Assembly (NCBI GenBank): GCA_008828725.1
Contig: MEHQ01003657.1
Coordinates: forward strand, 1-64,000
Direction: 5' to 3'
DNA: 64,000 nucleotides
Source: Saccharina japonica
Lineage: Eukaryota > Sar > Phaeophyceae > Laminariales > Laminariaceae
Position numbers and translations under genes: made by a program. Shown piece by piece: positions 13,526 to 24,205 of this stretch. Each line of letters starts with the position of its first letter. The first letter of the stretch is position 1. The notes under the pieces were generated by a model. The model ran no database searches. It was not told the DNA's origin and worked only from the letters and a program-made list of their open reading frames with translations.

Positions 13526-13850
13526 TCTATAGGACAAACCGGGAAAAGGCGTGCAGAACATAAATCATTTCATACACTTCGTGCAAAAAGTCACGTCACA
13601 ATGAAAAAGCAGGATTGACTACAAACGCTATAATTTTGTACGGTGTGACTACAGTGTGAACCACAGAAAAAATAGAACGACCGCGGGTTGGCTATGGTTC
13701 CTGCTTAAACGCGCATTAGGTCCTAACTTTTAAGTTGGTAACTATACAGGAACGATACATTCATCACTTAAATAACGAACACGCACAGTGCCGTAAACAC
13801 GAAAGAATCAACACAGCAAGCGCTTAGTCGTACTTGAAAAGTATGCCTAA
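13526..13850 (+). repeat. Dispersed repeat family B, copy 1
   Basis: Blocks tataggacaaaccggg, cgtcac...aggattgactac, gtaactatac and aacacgcacagtgccgt occur in the same order at 16256-16540. The copies are heavily diverged. Confidence 0.5.
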
Positions 13851-13884
13851 GCGTTTAGAACACAACATGTTTCTAACTTTGTTT

Positions 13885-14215
13885 TCCCACCATGCTATTC
13901 ATTACCTTCGCCCTACCTGTCTCTCTCCTCTCTACTCGTAACTCAGATCCGGGGTCACAAAGTTAGCTACTCTCCCTCCTCCCCCACTACGGTTCTTGCA
14001 TTGCATTTTTATCGCGAGAATATTTCAGAAATTTCTTCCCTCGTCGACTTGCGTCGGATTCCGCCTACCCACGCCACGAATGCGCTCTCAGCAATTGGTT
14101 CCTTTTTATTTATTTAAAATTAAGAAAAATCTCTCACCACGGTGGGATTCGATCTTGGGTACCAATGATAGTAGTCTTTGAAGCTGACCACTACTCTACC
14201 GGGGCGACCGGCTTT
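13885..14215 (-). repeat. SINE-like repeat, inverted copy with tRNA-like head
   Basis: On the minus strand the head reads ggtagagtagtggtcagc (an A-box-like D-arm), then agatcgaatccc (B-box-like) and gattttt, a possible Pol III terminator. The body and tail, with ccccggatctgagttacgag, match the other copies. The tRNA-like part (about 14130-14212) does not fold into a full cloverleaf (the T-arm stem fails), so it is not called as a functional tRNA. Confidence 0.55.
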
Positions 14216-14635
14216 ACTAGGCGCTCTCAGCAGTTGGTTCCGTTTTGTTTTTTTTTATTTCGAAAATAAACAAAACATTCAGACCAACGTAGCATTACAA
14301 CTCCAGACATCCTTGTTTAGAAGCGTTTCAGTTTCCAACTATTATAGACGATCGGGGCGCCCGACTGCATTATCACTCCTCAACCACAGTTTCTGTCCAA
14401 GAACCTACACACTATCCGCGCCGGACGATGCAAAGGACACCAGCATAAAAAACTGAATTCATCGAGAAGATATCGCGACGTCACTAAGTCTTTCCGCCTT
14501 CAAAAAAATGGAGTGTCGGGATTTTAAAAGAATTATATATCGTTCCAGTTATTAATAATAAACGAAGAAACACGTCATCTGTGAAAATATTATGGTACGG
14601 CTCGCGAGTAGTATGTATGCATACCCGCGCACGCC

Positions 14636-15145
14636 GAGCACTGGTTTTTAAGTAGAGTCATTAGGACGGCGGCCCTACAATATTCACCTTATTCGTTTAC
14701 GTGCACGTTGTAAGCACAGAACTGGTACCTTTTCAGGATGAGGAATCCGCATGGACACTGGGTGTGCTGGATGTGGACGTGGTAGAAAGGAAGGTTTAAT
14801 GTGAAAACAAACACACACGTCCCTGTCTTTTGGTTAGGAGGACGCAACAGATGCATGGCGAACATTACGAGTTATTCAATAACAATGTCGGAACCTACGT
14901 TATCCTACTCGAACCGAGCACTGGTTTTTAAGTAGAGTCATTAGGACGGCGGCCCTACAATATTCACCTTATTCGTTTACGTGCACGTTGTGAGCACAGA
15001 ACTGGTACCGTTTCAGGATGAAGAATCGGCATGGACACTGGGTGTGCTGGATGTGGACGTGGTAGAAAGGAAGGTTTAATGTGAAAACAAACACACACGT
15101 CCCTGTCTTTTGGTTGGGAGGACGCAACAGATGCCTGGCGAACGA
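14636..15145. repeat. 280-bp direct tandem repeat, two copies
   Basis: gagcactggtttttaagt starts copies at 14636 and 14916. The first ~235 bp are almost identical; the second copy lacks the last part. A diverged third copy of the inner block lies at 49041-49124. Confidence 0.9.
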
Positions 15146-15164
15146 TACTCTAAGGTAAACCATT

Positions 15165-15430
15165 CCTGCGTAGGCACAAGCACCTTTTTATACTATTACA
15201 GCACAAGCACGGGCTGAGTCAGATACCGGAATGTTCTGGTACCATACTACGAGTTATAGCCGACGATTACGTCTCGGAACGTGGAATTCTATATACGTGG
15301 CGTCAGACAGCCTGCAAAACACACATGGATAATATGGCCGTTCGGATAATATGTGTATTTCAAACAGGTCTTATCCGACGTGCGACTAAACAATACTCAC
15401 TGAACATGCAGTTGACTACGAGTTGTTCCT
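15165..15430 (+). repeat. Dispersed repeat family C, copy 1 (decayed reading frame)
   Basis: Collinear with 16815-17065 through cacgggct, ggaacgtgga/ggagcgtggt, ataatatggccgttcg and ccgacgtgcgactaaa. One frame stays alignable in protein: DNMAVRIICVFQTG here versus DNLAVRIRCIYFTG in the other copy. This points to an old coding element. The product is not recognised. Confidence 0.5.
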
Positions 15431-16249
15431 CACTGCGCACGTGTTTATGTATGCTTCGAAGTATATAACATAAGTTTATAAAACGATCTATTACTGTCTC
15501 ATTTTACACTCAGTATTAGGAAATATCCCAACAATCAATACTACTGTAGGAGAGAACGTTGATTTTAAGTCGACGATTTCTGTTATTTAACTCTTGGCGC
15601 AAGATCGCAGATATGCCCCGTGACCGGGGAGGGGGGGGGGGTGTACTCATGTCGTGCACGGCCGTAGTCATATGACCATAGTCCCTCGCATCCCTACAAT
15701 GACGGGACGGAGCACGTTGGGTTTTCACCAACCAGGCAGACATTGCTTGCACCAAGCGCGAAGCGCCGTGAGGTATTGGGCGAGTCGAATGGAGGGTGAG
15801 CTGCATCCTGCTAATAACCGCCTCTGAGGCGGACTTGCATATGGACGACAGCTTCAATGAGTTAATTTAATTTCTGGTGTGGCCACTTCCGGAGACAGCA
15901 ATGGGATTTACTATGTAACTGCCTCGCGGATGCCTTACCATATTAACACTACGTGATACGACCATTCCCCTTGTACGGAGCAAAGGTTCTCCACCCCGAC
16001 CAAATGATCTACTCGACCGCCAGCTTTGGTGACGCCAAAAACAAAAACAAAAAAAACGGCACCCTGGTTGGCTAGCTCACGCAGCGAGTGGCGTGTTTTA
16101 CAGCGTGGACGTATAAAACGAATATTTTCGAATGCTCAAGGTGTGTAAGCATGTATGTGTAGATGCACTATCGCCTGCGGCTCAGGCTATGGCAACATGT
16201 ACAGGTAACCTATCGCCCATAGATCAATCCACAAAACAAGAACAAATTT

Positions 16250-16560
16250 ACTTTCCACTATAGGTCAATCCGGGAAGACGTGGGTAGATTATGTATGACA
16301 TTAAAAACAATTATATGTAAAGGAGCGTCACCTGCGGAAAAGAGGATTACCCTGAAACGTATTTCTTTGGTACAATGAAACTACAGGTTTGAATACAGGT
16401 ACTGGGGGAACTACCGCGACTTGGTTTTACATCCTCATACAACGTATCAAAAGGTAAAAGCTTAGAACTCGTAACTATACCGCACCGCAAGATTACTAAA
16501 AATCAAACACGCACAGCACCGTCTAGATGTTAACCAACACCCGCTGTACACTTGTAGTTT
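16250..16560 (+). repeat. Dispersed repeat family B, copy 2
   Basis: Counterpart of the copy at 13526: tataggtcaatccggg, cgtcacctgcgg...aggatta, gtaactatac and aacacgcacagcaccgt in collinear order. Confidence 0.5.
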
Positions 16561-16814
16561 GAAGCATGTTGGTTAACGCCCTGTGGATGCGCGTGACGAC
16601 GTAGATCTACCAATTAATTCTGTATGGATACTCATGCTGGACCTCATTCGGACTACGTCACTATCATTGTCAGAATCACATACAAAAATAAAAAAACACG
16701 ATTTGATTATTTACATACTGTATTCGAATACGTATAATACACGTCTCAGTCATGGATTTGAAGGAGAGGCCAAAGACCTAAGACGCATGGCGAACGAGAG
16801 CTAAATCTTTTGCT

Positions 16815-17065
16815 GCGTTGGTGCATGCATCTATATCAATCCTCCAATTACAGAACCGGCACGGGCTAATTATAATCCCGGAATAATAGTGTGACATGCA
16901 TCAAGTATTAGCCGCGAATAACTTCTCGGAGCGTGGTGTTGTCTATTGGTCGGTCGCACTTGCTGCGGAACACCATTGGATAATCTGGCCGTTCGTATCA
17001 GATGTATATATTTTACAGGTAATCAAATATTCCAACGTACGACTAAAAGTCTACTTACTATACGC
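16815..17065 (+). repeat. Dispersed repeat family C, copy 2 (decayed reading frame)
   Basis: See the copy at 15165. The conserved frame runs about 16946-17050 (RTCCGTPLDNLAVRIRC). The longer 152-residue ORF on another frame (16896-17354) is not conserved in copy 1 and is not called as a gene. Confidence 0.5.
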
Positions 17066-18990
17066 GTACGGCGGTGTCGTGTTGTTGTCGCAGAGGGCTT
17101 TGATATATCTTGCCTTTACACTTGTTTCTCTGATCGCTTGTTTTCATGCATGTATATATAGTTATATACATATGATATGCCACGTATACAGATGGAGTTT
17201 GGTTGGGCGAATAGCCCTTCTTGTTGCTTTTCCTCGAGGGATAGCAGTATTTACTAGCCCGTATATTCAGCTCCAATGTCTTGGTTTTTGGGTGCGATTG
17301 ATTCGTGCCGGGGAAGTCCGAGAACGTGTGATGTGCCGACTACGTGTGATGTAATCAACTGTTTACTCGCTGTGGGTAAAAAAACGAACGTGATATATGG
17401 ATTGTTTTATGTCCCTCACGCGCGCTTTCCATACATCTCATGTCACGCGTAAACATCAATAATGCGAGACTAAATCGTTTTGCCCGCTTTGGACGGGCCA
17501 TCATCAATTGTTTTGTAGTGTTATAATTGGTTGAAACATATGCGCGTACATATTCTGGAAGACAGTCACTCCCTACAATTGAAGAGCGTTGAATGCATTG
17601 CGTTTTTATGAAATTTCGATTTAACGGGTTGTGGGGAGGCCCGGCCACGTTTGTTGATACGTTGTAAAGCGTAAGATAATTAAACGCGTTAATATCGGGC
17701 TTGTTTACCAGGATAACATACGTATATGTATATACACAAATAGTTGCGCCAAATACTCCCTATACTGTCGGACAAACAATCACGGTATTTATTTGTAGTA
17801 AAAAGATATTTCAATGTTACCGCAGTAGACACAAATTACGCATATCTAGATTTCCCGCCGCTCGGCCCAGCTCAAGTTGAAAAAAAACATAACCTACGGT
17901 GTATTAAACAGCTTAAACACCAGTGGTTTACCGGATCACTGTGATGCTTCCATACACTCGCATACTGCTGCGGTTCTCCGTGCCGCAAAATTTATTTTTG
18001 ACGCATTTCGCATAACCCTATACAAGAGTAGTACTAGCATCATACTTACTACGTTCCCTTCATTATTCACGCATATCAAAAACAGCACAGATATTTAGTT
18101 TTATTAATTCAGGTATATTTCCTGTGTCCGCATGCATATCTGTGGAAATTATTTGGGTCGGGAATAGATATCGCCCACCCTACAAAACATACCTGCCATT
18201 GCCGACGCCTTCTCGTCGTGCACGCAGAAGCGACATATATGACAATAGGAATATAACGGTCGCTCGGTATGACATTTGCAGCCTTTATCGAAGCCCTATT
18301 TCTTTTAGGCTATACACCAGACAATTGCTACAACGTTCTATAGTAATACTACATACACTACATAATAACTATACTTCCTATTACAATCCACATCACGCCG
18401 CCATGCATTTGTAGGGCTTACATATCGATGCTACCCGAGGCTGAATACTATCTAAACAACACCCTCCAAACTCCATACGACTGCGACCGTGAACGACATG
18501 AGGACAACCCCCCCCCGCCACCAACCCTCCCCTTGTTCGGACTGCATCGCTTGTATACAACTCGACCACCGCACGAGTGCCGGTGCTGGCGTCAAAACAT
18601 ATTTCAATCATATCGGCCGTTGGTTCGTTCATCTTACCGAGCGGTGCGATGCCCCTCCAGGTCTCGGAGTGCTGCCCGAAAATGTTGTCCGGCGGCGGCC
18701 CCTGAAGTCGAATGCAGAAATCCGGCGATGGTGATCATACAACTAAGCAGAGACAGGGGATCTACGGGATAGGCGCTTGCCAGTGGCCTGGCATACGAAC
18801 GAAGCGACGCGTAGCTAACTAAATTGATGGAAATTTGCCCCCGCCGATGTGTGCGTTCTAAACTACAGTAGGAGGATGTTGATGCACTGACATGGAGGGG
18901 GGCTGAAGTGCACTCGAAACGCAACGATTTACGCATTCGATCTGAAATCTTGGAACCAAAACTCTCCGGGGATCTTACCGACATGGCCGA
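17066..18990. other. Intergenic, no gene recognised
   Basis: Short ORFs only, none with a recognisable domain. A C run near 18508 precedes a Pro-rich frame. No repeat partner was noticed elsewhere in the window. Confidence 0.5.
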
Positions 18991-18993
18991 TTA

Positions 18994-20567
18994 AATATTG
19001 TCTAATGCGCCGAATTCTTGCCGATTCAACCAATATTTGTCCTTTTCGGGACAGAGAGTAGAGGGAGGGTTTGTGAACGGCCAACTGGAGACTTTATTCC
19101 TTTTAAAAAGAGAATTCCAGTTAATATTTATAAACGGCTAAGTGCGTCAGAATTAGCTAGTTCAGGCGGAGCCTCGTGTACACTTCTACCTAAGGCTCTA
19201 TTACCACTCCAAGCTCGTGGTATCGTCACCGCTACGCTATGGGCCTAGGTGAGCCTGCTCGCTTATAACTAGGGAGTGTTCGCGTCTTGGTTTGCATTGG
19301 ATACATTATTTTACAACCCAAAATGTTGGTGTTGGTGTTGGTTTTGTTGTTGTTGATGTTGTTGTAGTTGTTGTTGTTGTTGTTGTTGTTAATGTTGTGG
19401 TAGTTCGTGATCCTCCGTGGTTTAGAGGGACGAGGCTACGCCTACGCATCGCATGCTTTTCCATTATGAGCAGACAATAAACACTCGTGTCCCTACATCG
19501 CAGGGGCGGGGTCCGTAGTGTTTTAAACCGCCAGGAACAAGTTCATTACACTAAGCGCCGTAAGGTGGCAACCGAGTAGCATCAAGTGTGCGTAGCACAC
19601 CAAGAAGTACAGCGGGTTGGGCGGAGGGGTGAATTCCGTTTGCCTTTTCTGTTCCCGGAATCAAAGACATGTGTCTTCGAAATAACAGGCGTTAGCAGCA
19701 GATACAAGAAGGACTGTTGCCGTTTCATTGGTACACCATTCCTTTTCAAGTTGAATACAAATGGAGTTACCGCACCCAACGGTGCCACGTGTGGGTTTTA
19801 GAGTGAACGGAATTTCGAAATAATAGAAAACCCGTTATCGATTTCCATGTAACATCGGGAGTAAGGGCCTCGTCAACTTTGGGCGTGGGTTTTGTTTCAG
19901 ATGCGTTCAGTCACAATCCTGAAGATGGTAGATACAGGGCACAGCTTGTTTGAAACCATCAAAACTAATATTAAACGAACCAACGACTTTTTGAGGACCA
20001 AGTTGCGGTGTTCGGCAACCGCTCGTTGATGCTGGACGCGTCTAGCCCTATATACTATATACTACAGCACAACCGCGATCCAACACTTTTTGTTTTCTTC
20101 AGAATGCGACTCCGCAGGTTACCTGCCTAGTGTTACGGAGCGTACAGCGCACATTAAACGCCCATTATTTAGCACCGAATCAATACCGGGTACGATTTTT
20201 TTTAGACTGAAAAGATACGCGTATAAATTGGGGCAGCACCGGATATAGTAGGTATTACGTCTACAGGGGATTTCGTTTTTGTATGCCAGGTTTACAGAAG
20301 TACTACTATGTGTTTGTATTGAACAACGAAAGCGTAACAGAAAAAGGTACACAAGATTATCTATACAGGAACATAACGCCTTCATGTGTCATGCCTGTAA
20401 TGTGTATACGTATATATATGTCAGTATTTACCTATATTGTAAATACACGTTTTTGCATATTTTAATTTCACACGTTAAGTTTTGAAAATGTCGACATTTG
20501 TGCAGTACGCTTTTGAGAGGTAACGGGAAAACGGCTTCTACGCTGGACTTGTCTTGCGGGAGCGGTA
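18994..20567. repeat. ~1.6-kb tandem duplication, copy 1
   Basis: Starts aatattgtctaatgcgcc and ends cttgcgggagcggta; the period to copy 2 is 1,575 bp at the left end. Contains a GTT-rich microsatellite (about 19325-19392). The matching small ORFs in the two copies (19018-19248 vs 20593-20823) differ only by amino-acid-changing substitutions, which argues against coding. Confidence 0.95.
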
Positions 20568-20568
20568 N
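20568..20568. other. Single ambiguous base (N) exactly at the duplication junction
   Basis: The only N seen in the window lies between gagcggta (end of copy 1) and aatattgtc (start of copy 2). It may mark an assembly join. Confidence 0.95.
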
Positions 20569-22198
20569 AATATTGTCTAATGCGCCGAATTCTTGCCGAT
20601 TCAACCAATATTTGTCCTTTTCGGGACAGAGAGTAGAGGGAGGGTTTGTGAACGGCCAATTGGAGACTTTATTCCTTTTAAAAAGAGAATTCCAGTTAAT
20701 ATTTATAAACGGCTAAGTACGTCAGAATTAGCTAGTTCAGGTGGAGCCTCGTGTACACTTCTACCTAAGGCTCTCTTACCACTCCAAGCTCGTGGTAACG
20801 TCACCGCTACGCTATGGGCCTAGGTGAGCCTGCTCGCTTATAACTAGGGAGTGTTCGCGTCTTGGTTTGCATTGGATACATTATTTTACAACCCAATTTG
20901 TTGGTGTTGGTGTTGGTTTTGTTGTTGTTGTTGTTGATGTTGTTGTAGTTGTTGTTGTTGTTGTTAATGTTGTGGTAGTTCGTGATCCTCCGTGGTTTAG
21001 AGGGAGGAGGCTACGCCTACGCATCGCATGCTTTTCCATTACGAGCAGACAATTAACACTCGTGTCCCTACATCGCAGGGGCGGGGTCCGTAGTGTTTTA
21101 AACCGCCAGGAACAAGTTCATTACACTAAGCGCCGTAAGGTGGCAACCGAGTAGCATCAAGTGTGCGTAGCACACCAAGAAGTACAGCGGGTTGGGCGGA
21201 GGGGTGACCTCCGTTTGCCTTTTCTGTTCACGGAATCAATGACATGTGTCTTCGAAATAACAGGCGTAAGCAGCTGATACAAGAAGGACTGTTGCCGTTT
21301 CATTGGTACACCATTCCTTTTTAAGTTGAATACAAATTGAGTTACCGCACCCAACGGTGCCACGTGTGGGTTTTAGAGTGAACGGCATTTCGAAATAATA
21401 GAAAACCCGTTATCGATTTCCATGTAACATCGGGAGTAAGGGCCTCGTCAACTTTGGGCGTGGATCTTGTTTCAGATGCGTTCAGTCACAATCCTGCAGA
21501 TGGTACAATATGAGGGGGTGGTGGTGGGTGGTGGCGTCCCCGCAATGCGCCCTTCTCATTTCGCAGATACAGGGCACAGCTTGTTTGAAACCATCAAACC
21601 TAATATTAAACGAACCAACGACTTTTTGAGTACCAAGTTGCGGTGTTCGGCAACCGCACGTTGATGCTGCACGCGTCTAGCCCTATATACTACAGCACAA
21701 CCGCGATCCAACACTTTTTGTTTTCTTCAGAATGCGACTCCGCAGGTTACCTGCCTAGTGTTACGGAGCGTACAGCGCACATTAAACGCCCATTATTTAG
21801 CACCGAATCAATACCGGGTACGATTGTTTTTAGACTGAAAAGATACGCGTATAAATTGGGGCAGCACCGGATATAGTAGGTATTACGTCTACAGGGGATT
21901 TCGACTTTGTATGCCAGGTTTACAGCAGTACTACTATGTGTTTGTATTGAACAACGAAAGGGTAACAGAAAAAGGTACACAATATTATCTATACAGGAAT
22001 ATAACGCCTTCATGTGTCATGCCTGTAATGTTTATACGTATATATATAGGTCAGTATTTGCCTATTATTGTAAATACACGTTTTTGCATGTTTTCATTTC
22101 ACACGTTAAGTTTTGAAAATGTCGACATTTGTGCAGTACGCTTTTGAGAGGTAACGGGAAAACGGCTTCTACGCTGGACTTGTCTTGCGGGAGCGGTA
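20569..22198. repeat. ~1.6-kb tandem duplication, copy 2
   Basis: Nearly identical to copy 1, with substitutions, a different GTT repeat length (about 20899-20966), and roughly 55 extra bases at about 21507-21564 (G-rich, gtggtgggtggtgg) absent from copy 1. Confidence 0.95.
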
Positions 22199-22935
22199 TT
22201 TTTTTTTACCTTGACACCACATGCTTTTAAACACATCATGGCTAAATTATCCCTGACGTCGCGCGTGTGTCAACATTATACGATAGGTTTGCGATCTGAC
22301 AACCAGTTGAACAGGTTTTTGACCTGGTAATAAAACATAATAAAAGCGCATACATACGAATCATACGTATATGCGTACAAACATGTCATATTTCGCGCGT
22401 GCACTGTATTTGATGTTACTCTATTCACAACATTTATAAATGGGTTGTTTTTTTGCCGGATGGGTTCGTCAGGGAACGGAATATACTCGTCTGTTCGAAG
22501 GGCGGTTGCGAGGTAATAGGGCAGTCAACGTTTGATAAAGAGATGGCTATTTTTCTTACTTACTCGTATTATTTAGGAACCACGTCATCACGTATAAAGC
22601 TTAAAAACAGAGGCAGAACTTCAGACAAATTCACACGAAAATACACCACACTGTCAATCACGTCGTACGAAAAATAATAAGTGCCTTTGGTTCGTTAGCC
22701 CGCTCAACGCTCAATATAAATAATGCTGACTCTCGCTTTCCTTTATTTTAAACACTGATCCTTACTACAGTAGTATTTGTTTCCTCTGTTGGTGATTTCA
22801 AAAAGTAAGTGTTTTCCAGTAGAGTCGTATAACTGGTATGTATGTTTTCGTTGGCGGGCCATCCTAGCATATACAAGACCGAAATGTTTTTATACATTAC
22901 CTCCCGCTGCAATGCTCGTCCTATATTACCGAACA
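22199..22935. other. Intergenic, no gene recognised
   Basis: AT-rich; small ORFs without domains (e.g. 22453-22677). Confidence 0.5.
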
Positions 22936-22939
22936 GTTA

Positions 22940-23590
22940 CCGGGTACAATACAAACACAGTTTCATGGGCAGATTTTATTTCACAGTACGTGTCAACGGC
23001 TCAAGCCAACCTTTCCATGGCGAAGGCCTTTAGGACTATTCGATAACTGACCCGAGCTGTCAACACAAAACCACGACCCGCTGCCAACCACTTTATGCGG
23101 AAAGAATTTCACACACAGTGGTAGAAATGCACAGAAGAAGAAAAAAGACTGTCCGTCCGTTCTTCACGTCGTTATTTTCTCTACTACCATTAACGGCTAT
23201 AAGTACCTCCGGTCGCTGCGGGGATTACCTTTAACGGTACCTCTTAACGGCTCAAGGCAGGCTTTTACTGGACAAGGCCGTTTGGTATTTTCGCCGAGTG
23301 AGCCGAGCTGTCAACAAAAAAAAATAATTATGCACAAACCACTGAAAAGGACAAAAAACTGTTCGTCCGTACTGCACGACAGTTTTCCCGCTCGAACCCT
23401 TGACGGTATAAGTACCTCTGGTCGCTGCGGGAATTTCCTTTAACGGTACCTGTTAACAGCTTAAGCCAAACTTTTCCTGGACAATGCTGTTGGTTGTGTA
23501 TTTTCGCCAAGTGAGCCGAGCTGTCAAAAAAACTCCTGGAGCAGCTCACAATATCTTTATGCGGAAAGATTATCACACACAGTGATCCCA
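22940..23590. repeat. Degenerate tandem repeat (units of roughly 210-250 bp)
   Basis: The phrase ccgagctgtcaa recurs near 23052, 23303 and 23516. Each is preceded by acggctcaag...ttt..tggacaa and followed by ctgt.cgtccgt, a cacgtcg- or cacgaca-like word, ataagtacctc.ggtcgctgcggg and ttaacggtacct. Copies differ by many substitutions and indels. Confidence 0.8.
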
Positions 23591-23880
23591 AACCACAGAA
23601 TGAAACAAAATATTACTGTCGTCCCGAATACACTTCATTTTTTCCGCGAGAAATATTACATGTCACTGTATATCTGGGCCAGTTCCTTTTCTTGCGCAAA
23701 TGTTTTTCACGTTTGCCCGGTAATTCTTACTGCAGTACAAAAGATGAGTTGACTACAGTAATCCCGATTGTCCTTGTCCTGTATTACCTCTTGTAGATCC
23801 TACGACTTTTACGATATCATTTTTGAGGTACTTTAGCAAGGTGTACGCGGATTAAAGGACTACAGTTAAACAATGGCAGC

Positions 23881-24205
23881 CGGCGTCGCCGGTGGAATGA
23901 CAGGTGAATCTCGTCCTTTTTTGAGTCAAGATCGTTAGTTCGAGCCCCCCCCGACTGCATGCTCGTTGGGAATTTTTCTAGCAAAAATATATAAACTATA
24001 GCGGAAAGCGCGAGGGCGTGATGTAGCAGAATGCAATGTAAATCGACGAGCGTTGGAAATGCTGAATCAACTGCGCGATAAACGTCAAGGCACGAAACGT
24101 ACGGGAGAGGAGTAAGTTGAGCCTGCGTTGTGGCCCCGGATCTGAGCTACGACAGAAGTGCGAAGATCATAAATGGGATAACAAAAAATAAAAAATAATC
24201 TAAAT
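23881..24205 (+). repeat. SINE-like repeat, copy 4
   Basis: The B-box-like tagttcgagcccc is followed by catgctcgttgggaattttt, gcggaaagcgcgagg, gacgagcgttgg and ccccggatctgagctacgac, in the same order as the copy at 7561. It ends in an A/T-rich tail. Confidence 0.6.

Noticed and set aside
14130..14212. tRNA gene on the minus strand
   Set aside because: A- and B-box-like words are present but the T-arm stem does not pair, and the segment is the head of a repeat family.
16896..17354. 152-codon hydrophobic ORF
   Set aside because: The diverged copy at 15.2 kb conserves a different frame, so this one is probably chance.
19018..19248. 76-codon ORF, present twice (also 20593-20823)
   Set aside because: Differences between copies are all amino-acid changing; no domain; lies in a tandem duplication.
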